This document shows positions 8,442 to 17,451 of a stretch of DNA of 56,807 nt, piece after piece; within the stretch, counting starts at the first letter, position 1, and each line of letters starts with the position of its first letter. Origin of the DNA: UBA7803 sp041686955. Lineage in GTDB: Bacteria; Pseudomonadota; Gammaproteobacteria; Pseudomonadales; Azotimanducaceae. The position numbers and the translations under genes were made by a program. The stretch spans positions 1 to 56,807 of the forward strand of contig JAWLCV010000021.1 of the NCBI GenBank assembly GCA_041686955.1, read 5' to 3'. The notes beneath the pieces are model-generated. The model was not told the origin of the DNA. It did no database searches and was given only the letters and a program-made list of their open reading frames with translations.

Positions 8442-9467
8442 GTGCGGCTCCTGATCGTAACAGACGCCTGGTTTCCCCAGATCAACGGTGTGGTGAGAAC
8501 GCTCTCCACCACGCGCGACAAGCTCGTGGAGCTGGGGCACGAGGTCGAGGTGCTGGGACCGGACCGCTTCCGCAACGTGCCCTGCCCCACCTACCCGGAG
8601 ATCCGTCTCGCCCTGTGCACGCCGGGCCGGGTTGGCCGCATCATTCGACAGGTGGCTCCCGAAGCGGTGCACGTGGCCACGGAAGGGCCCCTCGGCTGGT
8701 CCGCGCGGACCTGGCTCAAGCGCCGGGGGCTGCCGTTCACCAGCTCGTTCCACACCATGTTCCCCCAGTACCTGAAGATGCGCTTCGGCCTGCCCGAGCG
8801 GGTGAGCTTCAGCGGCATCCGGCGATTTCACTGCGGCGCGACGGCCACCATGTATTCCACGCCCACCCTGCGCGCCATGCTGGAGTCCCACGGCTTCGAG
8901 AACCTGGTACGCTGGGTGCGCGGCGTCGACACGGAGATCTTCACTCCGGGTCCGGCGGAGCCGCTGCCCTTCGAGCGGCCCATTCAGCTCTACGTCGGGC
9001 GCGTCGCCGTGGAAAAGAGCGTCGAGGACTTTCTGCGTCTGGACACCCCGGGCACCAAGGTGGTGGTGGGGGACGGGCCGCAGCGGGCCGAGCTGGAGGC
9101 CCGCTATCCCGAGGTGCGCTTCCTCGGCACCAGGCGCGGCGACGAGCTGGTGCGCCACTATCGGGCGGCGGACGTCTTCGTGTTCCCGTCGCGCACCGAG
9201 ACGCTGGGGCTGGTCATGCTCGAAGCGCTGGCCTGCGGCGTGCCGGTGGCCGCCTATCCGGTGCAGGGGCCCCTGGACGTCATCGGCGACAGCGGCGCGG
9301 GCGTGCTCGACGAGGATCTGCGCGCCGCCACGCTACGCGCCATCGGCATCGACCCCGAGCTCTGCCGGGCGCGGGCGCTGGAGCACTCCTGGGATCAATC
9401 GGTGATCGAGTTTTTGAACAACCTGGTGCCTTTCTCTGCGCCGGGACTGCAAGGAGAAACGGCATGA
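8442..9467 (+). CDS. GT4-family glycosyltransferase (probable glycolipid/sulfolipid synthesis)
   Basis: A 341-residue retaining GT-B glycosyltransferase. The N-terminal Rossmann half starts 'RLLIVTDAWFPQINGVVRT'. The C-terminal nucleotide-sugar half contains 'YVGRVAVEKSVEDFL', 'VVVGDGPQRAEL' and the GT4 EX7E motif in 'TETLGLVMLEALACGVPV'. The GTG at 8442 fits the family start; frames upstream run into the repeat array. It overlaps the sqdB start by four bases, so it is translationally coupled to UDP-sulfoquinovose synthase. A sulfoquinovosyl transfer to diacylglycerol (the SqdX/SQD2 role) is therefore likely. By sequence it also resembles proteobacterial GT4 enzymes that glucosylate or mannosylate lipids. 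Confidence 0.85.
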   Translation: MRLLIVTDAWFPQINGVVRTLSTTRDKLVELGHEVEVLGPDRFRNVPCPTYPEIRLALCTPGRVGRIIRQVAPEAVHVATEGPLGWSARTWLKRRGLPFTSSFHTMFPQYLKMRFGLPERVSFSGIRRFHCGATATMYSTPTLRAMLESHGFENLVRWVRGVDTEIFTPGPAEPLPFERPIQLYVGRVAVEKSVEDFLRLDTPGTKVVVGDGPQRAELEARYPEVRFLGTRRGDELVRHYRAADVFVFPSRTETLGLVMLEALACGVPVAAYPVQGPLDVIGDSGAGVLDEDLRAATLRAIGIDPELCRARALEHSWDQSVIEFLNNLVPFSAPGLQGETA

Positions 9468-10681
9468 GAATTCTGGTCCTCGGCGGCGATGGCTTCTGCG
9501 GCTGGCCTACGGCCCTGCACCTCTCCCAGAAAGGCCACGACATCGTCATCGTGGACAATCTGTCTCGCCGGAACATCGACAACGAGTTGGAGGTCCAGTC
9601 CCTCACCCCCATCCAGACCCCCAGCGTGCGCATCCAGGCCTGGAAGGAGCTCACCGGCCGGGGGCTCCGATTCGAGCGCCTGGACGTGGCCGCCGACTAC
9701 GACCGGCTGCTGGCGCTGATTCGCCGGGAAGCGCCCGACGCCATCGTCCACTTCGCCGAGCAGCGCGCGGCGCCGTACTCCATGAAGTCGTCGTGGCACA
9801 AGCGCTACACGGTCAACAACAACCTGAACGCCACCAACAACGTGCTGGCCGCCATCGTGGACAGCGGCCAGGACGTCCACCTGGTGCACCTCGGCACCAT
9901 GGGCGTGTACGGCTACTCCAGCGTGGGGGTGCGGCTTCCGGAAGGCTACCTCACCGTGAAAATGACCAACGACGACGGCGAGGACGTGGAGCAGGAGATC
10001 CTGTATCCGGCCAATCCCGGCAGCATCTACCACATGACCAAGACCCAGGATCAGCTCTTCTTCGCCTTCTACAACAAGAACGACGGGGTGCGCATCACCG
10101 ACCTGCACCAGGGCATCGTCTGGGGCACCCAGACCCGGGAAACCCGCCTCGACGAGCGCCTCATCAACCGCTTCGACTACGACGGCGACTACGGCACGGT
10201 GTTGAACCGCTTTCTCATGCAGGCGGCCATCGGCTACCCGCTGACGGTACACGGCAGCGGCGGCCAGACCCGGGCCTTCATTCACATCCAGGACACCGTG
10301 CGCTGCATCGACCTGGCCGTCAGTCATCCCCCTGCGCCGGGGGACCGGGTGCGGATCATGAACCAGCTCACCGAGACGCACCGGCTCATCGACCTGGCCA
10401 CCATGATCTCCGAGATGACCGGGGTCCCCATCGAGCACGTGCCGAACCCGCGCCGGGAGGCGGATAGCAACGATCTCGCCGCCTCCAACGAGGGGCTTCT
10501 GGGGCTGGGCCTCACGCCCACCACCTTGCGTCAGGGGCTGATGAACGAGGTCACGGAGATCGCCCGCAAGTACGCGGACCGCTGCGACCGCGCGCGCATC
10601 CCCTGCGTCTCCCACTGGACCGGCGGCGCCACCGCCAAGGCGCCGCCGCCGGACGCTGACGAGGCGACCTCCGCCGGCTGA
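9464..10681 (+). CDS. sqdB: UDP-sulfoquinovose synthase SqdB
   Basis: SDR-family enzyme that makes UDP-sulfoquinovose from UDP-glucose and sulfite, the head-group donor for sulfolipid (SQDG). In 405 residues it shows the unusual NAD-binding start 'VLGGDGFCGWPTALHLS'. It also has 'VDNLSRRNIDNELEVQSLTP', 'HFAEQRAAPYSMKS', the TMG...YG catalytic segment, YHMTK (the YxxxK pair) and 'HGSGGQTRAFIHIQDTV'. All of these are SQD1/SqdB signatures rather than those of general epimerases. It has a strong AAGGAGA site and is coupled to the upstream glycosyltransferase. The C-terminal 25 residues are an Ala/Pro-rich tail. epmB follows after only five bases. Confidence 0.95.
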   Translation: MRILVLGGDGFCGWPTALHLSQKGHDIVIVDNLSRRNIDNELEVQSLTPIQTPSVRIQAWKELTGRGLRFERLDVAADYDRLLALIRREAPDAIVHFAEQRAAPYSMKSSWHKRYTVNNNLNATNNVLAAIVDSGQDVHLVHLGTMGVYGYSSVGVRLPEGYLTVKMTNDDGEDVEQEILYPANPGSIYHMTKTQDQLFFAFYNKNDGVRITDLHQGIVWGTQTRETRLDERLINRFDYDGDYGTVLNRFLMQAAIGYPLTVHGSGGQTRAFIHIQDTVRCIDLAVSHPPAPGDRVRIMNQLTETHRLIDLATMISEMTGVPIEHVPNPRREADSNDLAASNEGLLGLGLTPTTLRQGLMNEVTEIARKYADRCDRARIPCVSHWTGGATAKAPPPDADEATSAG

Positions 10682-10686
10682 GACCC

Positions 10687-11697
10687 ATGGCCACGGCGCT
10701 TTCCATCGAGCCCCGCTCGCCGCGCGCGCCCTGGCAGCAGACCCTGGCCCGGGCCATCCGCGACCCCGAGGTTCTGCTCGCGCGGCTCGATCTCCCCCGC
10801 GATCTGCTGCCCGCCGCACGGCGGGCGGCGGCGCTGTTTCCGCTGCTGGCGCCGGAGCCGTTCGTGGCCCGCATGCGTCCGGGCGACCCGCACGATCCCC
10901 TGCTGCGCCAGGTGCTGCCGCTGGATCTCGAGCTCGACGAGGCTGCAGGATTTCTGGAAGATCCCGTGGGGGACCGCGCCGCCCTGCGCCACGGCGGGGT
11001 GCTGCACAAGTACCACGGCCGCGCCCTGCTGGTCGCCACCGGCGCCTGCGCGGTGCATTGCCGGTACTGCTTCCGCCGGCACTTCCCCTACGCCCAGGCC
11101 AACGCCTCCGGCGACCGCTGGGCCGGCGCCCTGGAGTACCTGGCCCGCCACAGCGACGTCTCTGAGGTCATCCTGAGCGGCGGCGACCCGCTCACCCTCA
11201 CCGACCGGCGCCTGGCGGAGTTGGCACAGGCCCTCGCCGAGCTCCCCCATCTGCAGCGCCTGCGCATCCACAGCCGCCTGCCGGTGGTGCTGCCCGAGCG
11301 GGTCGACGCAGCCATGATCGGCTGGCTCGCCGGCACGCGGCTGAAGCCCGTGATGGTGATCCACGCCAATCACGCGAACGAGATCGACCAGGCGGTGGGC
11401 GCGGCGATCCGCCGCCTGCGCGAGCGCGACGTTCCCGTCTTCAACCAGGCTGTGCTGCTACGCGGCGTCAACGACCACGTCGACGCCCTGACGGCGCTAT
11501 CCGAACGGCTGTTCGACGCCGGCGTCGTGCCGTACTACCTCCACCTGCTGGACCGAGTCCGCGGCGCCGCCCACTTCGACGTCCCCGCGCCCCGGGCCCG
11601 CGCCCTCCACGCCGCGCTGGCCGCCCGCCTCCCGGGCTATCTGGTACCGCGCCTGGTGCGCGAAGAGCCCGGAGCGCCGGGAAAAACGCTGATTTGA
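10687..11697 (+). CDS. epmB: EF-P beta-lysylation radical SAM enzyme EpmB (KamA family)
   Basis: Short lysine-2,3-aminomutase homologue (336 residues) that makes (R)-beta-lysine for modification of elongation factor P by EpmA. The radical SAM cysteines are C121, C125 and C128 in 'CAVHCRYCFRRHFPY'. 'VILSGGDPLTLTD', 'RIHSRLPVVLPER' and 'LLRGVNDHVD' follow. The PLP lysine is probably K333 in the terminal 'PGKTLI', as in EpmB proteins, which lack the long C-terminus of true KamA. In many gammaproteobacteria epmB stands next to efp, but here it trails the sulfolipid genes by five bases. efp and epmA are not in the window. Confidence 0.93.
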   Translation: MATALSIEPRSPRAPWQQTLARAIRDPEVLLARLDLPRDLLPAARRAAALFPLLAPEPFVARMRPGDPHDPLLRQVLPLDLELDEAAGFLEDPVGDRAALRHGGVLHKYHGRALLVATGACAVHCRYCFRRHFPYAQANASGDRWAGALEYLARHSDVSEVILSGGDPLTLTDRRLAELAQALAELPHLQRLRIHSRLPVVLPERVDAAMIGWLAGTRLKPVMVIHANHANEIDQAVGAAIRRLRERDVPVFNQAVLLRGVNDHVDALTALSERLFDAGVVPYYLHLLDRVRGAAHFDVPAPRARALHAALAARLPGYLVPRLVREEPGAPGKTLI

Positions 11698-11745
11698 GCG
11701 ATCGGCAATCGGCGATCAGCGGACAGCGGATAGCGAATAGCGATC
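11697..11745. repeat. Seven-unit heptad repeat at convergent gene ends
   Basis: Seven consecutive 7-bp units occupy the whole gap between epmB and the convergent monooxygenase gene: AGCGATC, GGCAATC, GGCGATC, AGCGGAC, AGCGGAT, AGCGAAT, AGCGATC. They follow the consensus RGCRRWY (with C for W in one unit). The run reaches one to two bases into the flanking stop codons. Related units form inverted arms at 36424-36529, 42161-42297 and 56616-56705; here only one arm orientation is present. Confidence 0.85.
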
Positions 11746-13693
11746 AACTCACCCCCCCGCCGACGAACTCGTAATCCCGCGGATCCGGCGCCTTGGTCCG
11801 CTCCCAGAACTCGAGCAACGTGAATGGCCAGTTCTGGGTCACGCGCCCCTTCTCGTTCTTGTACCAGCTACTCACGCTCGGCGCGCCCCACGCCATCTCC
11901 GCGTTGCCGGCGTCGATCTCCCGGTTGTACTCGTCATGCACCTCCGGCTTGCAGTCCAGCGCCGCCTTGCCTTCCTCCAGCAGCAGCTTTATGCAGCCCA
12001 GGATGTAGCGCATCTCGCACTCGGAGAAGAAGATGATGCTGCCGTTCACCACGATGTTGGTGTTGGGGCCGTAACAGGAGAACAGGTTGGGAAAGCCGGG
12101 GATGGTGATGCCGAGATAGGCGCGGGGGTCGCCGTCCCAATGCTCGTGGAGCTCCACGCCGCCGCGCCCGCGGATCTTCATGGGCCAGAGAAACTTGTTC
12201 GCCTGAAACCCGGTGCCGTAGATGATCACGTCGGCCTCGATGCTCCGGCCGCTTTCGGTGACGAGCCCCGTCTCCGTGATCTCCGCCACCGGATCGGCGA
12301 TCAGCTCCACGTTGTCTCGCTGGAGCGCCCGCAGATAGGTGCCGTCGTCGCGCAGCATGCGCTTGCCCGCGGGCGGGTACTGGGGGATGCATTTCTCCAG
12401 CAGATCCCGGTCACCGCCGCACAGCTCGCCGACGTAGGCCGTGAGAAGCTGCCGCAGCTCGTCGTTGCGCGCGCTCACCGAGCGGGTCTGATCGTTCCAC
12501 GCCGGATCCCGCTTGACCGCTGCCAAGAGTCCCTCGGCAGTACGCCAGAACATCCAGAACCGGTACCACTTGGCGTAGTACGGCACGTGATTGAGCAGCC
12601 AGTGCTTCTCGGGGGGGATTTCCTCGAAGTATTCCGGAGTGGGGCTCATCCACGGCGGCGTGCGCTGGAACACGGTCACCTGGCCCGCCTCCTCCGCGAT
12701 GCGCGGCACGAACTGGAAGGCGCTGGCGCCGGTGCCGATCACCGCCACCCGCTTGCCCGCCAGGGGCACGTCGTGATCCCAGCGGGCGGAGTGGAAGGCC
12801 GGCCCGCGAAAGCTGTCGCGGCCCGGTAGGTCGGGCAGCCGTGGCCGGTTGAGCTGGCCCACCGCGCTGATGATGGCGTTGGCTTCGAGCGTCTCCCGGC
12901 TGCCGTCCCGCCCCTTCACGGTCACCCGCCACAGACCGCTCTGCTCGTCGAAGGCGGCTTCCTCGACCTCGGTCTCGAAGCGGATGGCGTCGCGGATGCC
13001 GTACTCCCGGGCCACCCGCTGAAAGTAGCCGAGCAGCGTCTTCTGGTCGGAGAAGTGCTGCGGCCAGTCGTTGGGCTCGAAGGAGTACGAGTAGGTGTGA
13101 TTGGGGCTGTCCACCCGGCACCCCGGGTAGGTGTTCTCGAGCCAGGTACCGCCCACGTCCGGGTTCTTCTCCACCACCAGGTAGGGAATCCCCGCCTCTT
13201 TCAGGCGAATGGCGGCGAGAATCCCGGACATGCCGGCGCCGATCACCAGCACCCGGAAGCGCTCCTTCACGGCATCCGGAATGGCCTCGATGCCGGGCTG
13301 GCCGTACGGGTCCTCGCCCCTGAGCGACAGCTCGGAGATGAGGAACTCCAGGTACTCGTCCGGGATCTCCTCCCCGGTGACGAAGCTCATCGTCTCCAGG
13401 ATGGTGTCCTCCGAAGGCATGGGCGGGCGCACGCAGCCGCCGTCGCGGTAGGCGCGCAGGGCGTCCAGTGCCAGGGCCCGCGCCCGCGCCTGCTGCTCCG
13501 GGGTGATGCCGGCTTGCGGGTCGCCGAAGAACTCGCCGCTGGGCTGAATGTCGCCGCGCAGCAGCCGCAGATCGCCGGTCAGGTGCACCATGGCGGCCAT
13601 CAGCGACGGGATGTGCGCCGCCTCCAGCGCGCGGGCGATCTCCGCGTCGCTCTCGGTGATCTTCTGCCAGTGGTCGAATCGGTCGCTGCTCAT
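11744..13693 (-). CDS. Baeyer-Villiger monooxygenase, HAPMO-like (copy 1)
   Basis: FAD/NADPH enzyme of 649 residues that inserts oxygen next to a ketone to give an ester or lactone. Two Rossmann fingerprints are visible ('VIGAGMSGILAAIRL' and 'VIGTGASAFQF'). Between them is the BVMO motif FxGxxxHxxxWD in 'FRGPAFHSARWDHD'. An N-terminal helical extension of about 145 residues ('AHIPSLMAAMVHLTGDL') matches 4-hydroxyacetophenone monooxygenase rather than cyclohexanone-type enzymes. The C-terminal 'SSWYKNEKGRVTQNWPFT' is also typical of that group. The ATG at 13693 follows GAGGGGA. It lies downstream of the SDR gene on the same strand. Substrate is unknown; an aryl or long-chain ketone is inference. 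Confidence 0.9.
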   Translation of the reverse strand: MSSDRFDHWQKITESDAEIARALEAAHIPSLMAAMVHLTGDLRLLRGDIQPSGEFFGDPQAGITPEQQARARALALDALRAYRDGGCVRPPMPSEDTILETMSFVTGEEIPDEYLEFLISELSLRGEDPYGQPGIEAIPDAVKERFRVLVIGAGMSGILAAIRLKEAGIPYLVVEKNPDVGGTWLENTYPGCRVDSPNHTYSYSFEPNDWPQHFSDQKTLLGYFQRVAREYGIRDAIRFETEVEEAAFDEQSGLWRVTVKGRDGSRETLEANAIISAVGQLNRPRLPDLPGRDSFRGPAFHSARWDHDVPLAGKRVAVIGTGASAFQFVPRIAEEAGQVTVFQRTPPWMSPTPEYFEEIPPEKHWLLNHVPYYAKWYRFWMFWRTAEGLLAAVKRDPAWNDQTRSVSARNDELRQLLTAYVGELCGGDRDLLEKCIPQYPPAGKRMLRDDGTYLRALQRDNVELIADPVAEITETGLVTESGRSIEADVIIYGTGFQANKFLWPMKIRGRGGVELHEHWDGDPRAYLGITIPGFPNLFSCYGPNTNIVVNGSIIFFSECEMRYILGCIKLLLEEGKAALDCKPEVHDEYNREIDAGNAEMAWGAPSVSSWYKNEKGRVTQNWPFTLLEFWERTKAPDPRDYEFVGGGVS

Positions 13694-13790
13694 GATCCAG
13701 GTTCCCCTCAATGTCCGCACAAACTCACTGGAGCCCGAAAGCTTATCGGTCGCACCCGGGCTCTGCCACCCGACCCCACCGGCGGCGGGA

Positions 13791-14768
13791 TCAGTCGCTC
13801 GACCGCTCCCCGCCCAGCGCGCCGCCGAGAAACCCGAGATCGCGGATCCGTTGGGTGAACTCCGGCTCGTAGGCCTCCTCGGGGGCTGCCCGCACCGCAG
13901 CATCGAGCGCCACCGCGTCCTCGCCCACCAGGATGCGCCAGCGGCCCTCGCGCACCCCCTCCAGGATGATCTGCGCCGCCTGGGCGGCGGTTAGGGGTGC
14001 CTTGTCCCGGAAATCCAGGGCCTGCTGGTGGATGGCCGCGCGGATGTGATCGTCAGGGACGTTGTCCACCGGCAGCCCCCGGGCCACCATGCGGGCGCGC
14101 ACCTCGGCCACCTCCTCGGCGGTCATGGCGGCGGCATCCCGGCCCCGCAGCACCCGCGCCGTGTTCAGCGCGATGGAGGTACCCACGTGCCCGGGCATCA
14201 CCACCGACACCCGAACGTGGGGCGCGTTGCCCCGGAGGTCGTTGATCAGCGCCTCGGAGAATCCCTTTACCGCGAACTTCGCCGCGCTGTAGGCCGTGTG
14301 CGGAACGCCCGGCCCGAGGCTGGCCCAGAAACCGTTGACGCTGGAGGTGTTGACGATGTGCCCTTCCTCCGCGGCCACCAGGAGCGGCAGGAACGCCCGG
14401 GCGCAGTAGTAGACGCCGAACCAGCACACCCCGAAGGTCCGCTCCCATTCCTCCCGCGAATCGGCCACGAAGCTGCCGCCGCCGCCGATGCCGGCGTTGT
14501 TGAACAGCAGGTGCACGTGGTCGGTGTCGTGGGCGGCCAGCACCCCGTCCCGGAAGGCCAGCACCTGCGCCTCGTCGGAGACGTCGCAGGCGTGGATACT
14601 GACGTTCACCGCGTCCCCGCACAGCGCCTTGGTTTCTTCCAGGTTGTCCCAGGACACATCGCACAGCCCCAGGTGACACCCGCTCTTCGCCAGTTGCACC
14701 GCCAGTTCCCGGCCCATGCCGCTGCCGGCGCCGGTGACCACCCCGAGCCGATTGCCGAACTCCTTCAT
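13791..14768 (-). CDS. Short-chain dehydrogenase/reductase (SDR)
   Basis: Classical SDR of 325 residues with an NAD(P)-binding 'VVTGAGSGMGRELA', the 'LLFNNAGIGG' motif, the catalytic Ser in 'IVNTSSVNGFW', and YxxxK in 'AYSAAKFAVKGF'. A C-terminal extension of about 60 residues follows the SDR core. It starts at the ATG at 14768 behind GGGAGCGACAG. It is divergent from BVMO copy 2 and about 100 bases upstream of BVMO copy 1 on the same strand. An alcohol-to-ketone oxidation that feeds the BVMOs is the simplest reading. The cofactor preference cannot be settled by eye. Confidence 0.9.
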   Translation of the reverse strand: MKEFGNRLGVVTGAGSGMGRELAVQLAKSGCHLGLCDVSWDNLEETKALCGDAVNVSIHACDVSDEAQVLAFRDGVLAAHDTDHVHLLFNNAGIGGGGSFVADSREEWERTFGVCWFGVYYCARAFLPLLVAAEEGHIVNTSSVNGFWASLGPGVPHTAYSAAKFAVKGFSEALINDLRGNAPHVRVSVVMPGHVGTSIALNTARVLRGRDAAAMTAEEVAEVRARMVARGLPVDNVPDDHIRAAIHQQALDFRDKAPLTAAQAAQIILEGVREGRWRILVGEDAVALDAAVRAAPEEAYEPEFTQRIRDLGFLGGALGGERSSD

Positions 14769-14841
14769 CTGTCGCTCCCACCCAAAACTCTGTGTTATAC
14801 CATGTTCTAAATTCCGCGTGGCACGAAGGGGAGAACGCGAA
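14769..14841. promoter_or_regulatory. Divergent promoter region between SDR and BVMO 2
   Basis: A 73-bp gap, more AT-rich than its surroundings, separates the two divergent starts. On the minus strand it contains TGGTATAAC, a good extended -10 sequence, about 30 bases upstream of the SDR ATG. On the plus strand AAGGGGAGA gives BVMO 2 a strong ribosome binding site. Both genes must be driven from here, so a shared regulator is plausible. I see no convincing palindrome. Confidence 0.45.
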
Positions 14842-16797
14842 ATGACCATCCAACCGCTTCAGCACATCGACCCCATCACCGAGGACGACGAGTTCATCGC
14901 CCGGGCCCTGGAACACGCCCACATCCCGGCCCTCATGTGCGCCCTGGTGCACATCACCGGCGACCCGGACCTGATACGGGGGCCCGTGCGCCCGGAGCTC
15001 ACCTTCTTCGGCGACGAGCAGGGCAACATCGCCCCGGAGGATCAGGCGCGCATTCGGGCACTGGCGCTGGACGCGCTGAAGAAGCTGCGCGACGGCGCCG
15101 CGCTGCCGGCGGTTCCCGACCGGGGCGTGGTCTCGGAGATGGTGGATTTCATCGTCGGCCAGAAACTTTCGCCGGACTACGGCGAGTTCCTCCAGGCCGA
15201 GCTGATGCTGAACGGCGAGGACCCGTACAAACCCGAAGGGCTGGAGCGGATTCCCGAGCACCGCCGGCAGGCGTTCAAGGTCATCGTCATCGGCGCCGGC
15301 ATGTCCGGGCTGCTCGCCGCCATCCGCCTGCAGGAAGCCGGCATCCCCTTCGAGATCATCGAGCGCCACGAGGACGTGGCCGGCACCTGGTACCAGAACA
15401 CCTATCCCGGCTGCCGGGTGGACAGCCCCAACCACATCTATTCCTACAGCTTCCGTCCCGCGGACTGGCCCCAGTACTACTCGCCCCAGCGGGTGCTGCG
15501 GGAGTACTTCGACCAGGTGGCCGTGGACTACGACCTCAAGCGCCACACCCGCTTCGGCACCGAGGTCACCCACGCGCGCTTCGACGACGCCACCGGCACC
15601 TGGCAGGTGGCCGTGAAGACCTCCGACGGCGGGGAGGAGGTGCTCGAAGCCAACGCGGTGATCAGCGCCGTGGGCCAGCTCAACCGGCCCAAGTGGCCGG
15701 ACATTCCCGGCATGGAACGGTTCCGGGGCATCTCGTTCCACTCCACCGAGTGGGAGCACGAGCACGACCTCACGGGCAGGAAGATCCTGGTGATCGGCAC
15801 CGGCGCCAGCGCTTTCCAGTTCGCGCCGGAGGTCGCCAAGGTGGCCGATCAGGTCACAATCTTCCAGCGCACCCCGCCGTGGATGGCCCCGGTGCCCACG
15901 TACCACGACGACGTGCCCGCCGAGATGCACTGGCTGCTCAATCACGTGCCCTATTACCAGAAGTGGTATCGCTTCGCGATGTTCTGGAACTCGGCGGAAG
16001 GGATCCTGTTCGCGGTGAAGAAGGACCCGTCCTGGAACGACCGGAACCACGCCATCAGCCCGGAGAACGACCAGCTCCGGCAGGTCCTCGCCGACTGGAT
16101 CACCGAGCTGTGCGACGGCGACCAGGACCTGCTGGCGAATTCCATTCCCCAGTACCCGCCGGGCGCCAAGCGGATCCTGTTCGACAACGGCAACTGGATC
16201 CGGGCGCTGAAGCGCGACAACGTCCAGGTCGTCACCGATCCCATCGCCGAGATCACCGAGACGGGGGTGGTCACCGAGAGCGGCGCCCGCTACGACGCCG
16301 ACGTGCTGATCTACGGCACCGGTTTTCAGGCCAGCCGGTTCCTCTGGCCCATGAAGGTCACCGGCCGCGGCGGCCTGGATCTGCAGCAGCATTGGGACGG
16401 CGACCCCCGGGCGTATCTCGGAATCACCATCCCCGGCTTTCCCAACCTGTTCTGCTGCTACGGCCCCAACACCAACATCGTGGTGAACGGCAGCATCGTC
16501 TTCTTCTCCGAGTGCGAAGTGCGTTACATCCTGGGCTGCATCCGCCTGCTGCTCGATCAGGGCCATGCGGCCCTGGACTGCAGGCAGGACGTCCACGACG
16601 CCTACAACAAGCGGATCGACGAAGGCAATCTGGATATGGCCTGGGGCGCCGCCAACGTGCCGACCTGGTACAAGAACGACAAGGGCCGGGTGACCCAGAA
16701 CTGGCCGTTCACCCTGGTGGAGTTCTGGAAGCAGACCCGGGTGCCGAATCCGGAGGACTACCACTTCCTCGACACGCGGGCCGCCTCTGCCGGCTGA
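14842..16797 (+). CDS. Baeyer-Villiger monooxygenase, HAPMO-like (copy 2)
   Basis: Second FAD/NADPH Baeyer-Villiger monooxygenase, 651 residues, collinear with copy 1 over its whole length. It has the N-terminal extension ('AHIPALMCALVHITGD'), 'VIGAGMSGLLAAIRLQEAG', 'AGTWYQNTYPGCRVDSPNH', the BVMO motif in 'FRGISFHSTEWEHE' and 'VIGTGASAFQF'. It ends in the same 'TWYKNDKGRVTQNWPFT' block. The motif reads WEHE here against WDHD in copy 1, a small difference at the position usually WP or WD. It is divergent from the SDR. The two copies differ at many positions throughout, so this is not a recent duplication. Different ketone ranges are likely. Confidence 0.9.
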   Translation: MTIQPLQHIDPITEDDEFIARALEHAHIPALMCALVHITGDPDLIRGPVRPELTFFGDEQGNIAPEDQARIRALALDALKKLRDGAALPAVPDRGVVSEMVDFIVGQKLSPDYGEFLQAELMLNGEDPYKPEGLERIPEHRRQAFKVIVIGAGMSGLLAAIRLQEAGIPFEIIERHEDVAGTWYQNTYPGCRVDSPNHIYSYSFRPADWPQYYSPQRVLREYFDQVAVDYDLKRHTRFGTEVTHARFDDATGTWQVAVKTSDGGEEVLEANAVISAVGQLNRPKWPDIPGMERFRGISFHSTEWEHEHDLTGRKILVIGTGASAFQFAPEVAKVADQVTIFQRTPPWMAPVPTYHDDVPAEMHWLLNHVPYYQKWYRFAMFWNSAEGILFAVKKDPSWNDRNHAISPENDQLRQVLADWITELCDGDQDLLANSIPQYPPGAKRILFDNGNWIRALKRDNVQVVTDPIAEITETGVVTESGARYDADVLIYGTGFQASRFLWPMKVTGRGGLDLQQHWDGDPRAYLGITIPGFPNLFCCYGPNTNIVVNGSIVFFSECEVRYILGCIRLLLDQGHAALDCRQDVHDAYNKRIDEGNLDMAWGAANVPTWYKNDKGRVTQNWPFTLVEFWKQTRVPNPEDYHFLDTRAASAG

Positions 16798-16860
16798 CGC
16801 TCTTGCAGGCCGCTGCCACCGCCCCCATAGTGGAGCAGAGCAGATTCGGTTGGAGAGCGA

Positions 16861-17451
16861 ATGATGAGGGGTGCGACCCGCGCCTTGTTCGTCGTCTGCA
16901 CGGCGGCGTGGCTGGCCGGCTGCGGCATCAACGCCATTCCCACCTACGACGAGGCGGTGAAGGCGGGCTGGGCGCAGGTGGAGAACCAGTACCAGCGCCG
17001 CGCGGACCTGGTGCCCAATCTGGTGGAAACGGTGAAGGGCTACGCCACACAGGAGCGCGAGACCCTCCAGGCGGTGGTGGAGGCCCGGGCCCGGGTGGGC
17101 CAGATGAACGTGGATGCCGACATCATCAACGATCCCCAGGCGCTTCAAGCCTTCGAGGCCAACCAGCAGGCGCTCACCAGCGCCCTTTCGCGGCTCATGG
17201 TGGTGGTGGAGCGCTACCCGGACCTGAAGTCGAACCAGAACTTCCTCGCCCTGCAGTCCCAGCTCGAGGGCACCGAGAACCGGATCAGCGTGGCGCGCCG
17301 CGACTACATCCAGGCGGTGGAGCGCTACAACACCGAGATCCGCACCTTCCCCGGCCGCATCTGGCACGGCCTGCTCTACAGTGACCTGCCCATCCGGGAG
17401 ACCTTCGAGGCCCGGGCCGGCGCAGAGGAAGCCCCGCGAGTCGAGTTCTGA
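16861..17451 (+). CDS. LemA family lipoprotein
   Basis: A 196-residue LemA protein with a lipoprotein signal ending at the lipobox 'LAGC' (Cys21). It should be anchored in the periplasm or membrane. The LemA core is clear: 'YDEAVKAGWAQVENQYQRRA', 'DLVPNLVETVKGYA', and the helical 'YPDLKSNQNFLALQSQLEGT' and 'ENRISVARRDYIQAVERYN'. It starts with ATG at 16861 after TTGGAGAGCGA. Its stop overlaps the ATG of the next gene by one base. LemA followed by TPM-domain proteins is a widely conserved trio of uncertain function, often linked to envelope stress. Confidence 0.92.
   Translation: MMRGATRALFVVCTAAWLAGCGINAIPTYDEAVKAGWAQVENQYQRRADLVPNLVETVKGYATQERETLQAVVEARARVGQMNVDADIINDPQALQAFEANQQALTSALSRLMVVVERYPDLKSNQNFLALQSQLEGTENRISVARRDYIQAVERYNTEIRTFPGRIWHGLLYSDLPIRETFEARAGAEEAPRVEF

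Noticed and set aside
11744..16797. Recent tandem duplication of the BVMO genes
   Set aside because: The copies are in opposite orientation and differ at many positions across their length, so they are old paralogues.
14053..17367. 1104-codon minus-strand open frame
   Set aside because: It lies antisense to BVMO copy 2 and lemA and, past the SDR start, out of frame with the SDR. No domain is recognisable apart from mirrored reading of real genes.
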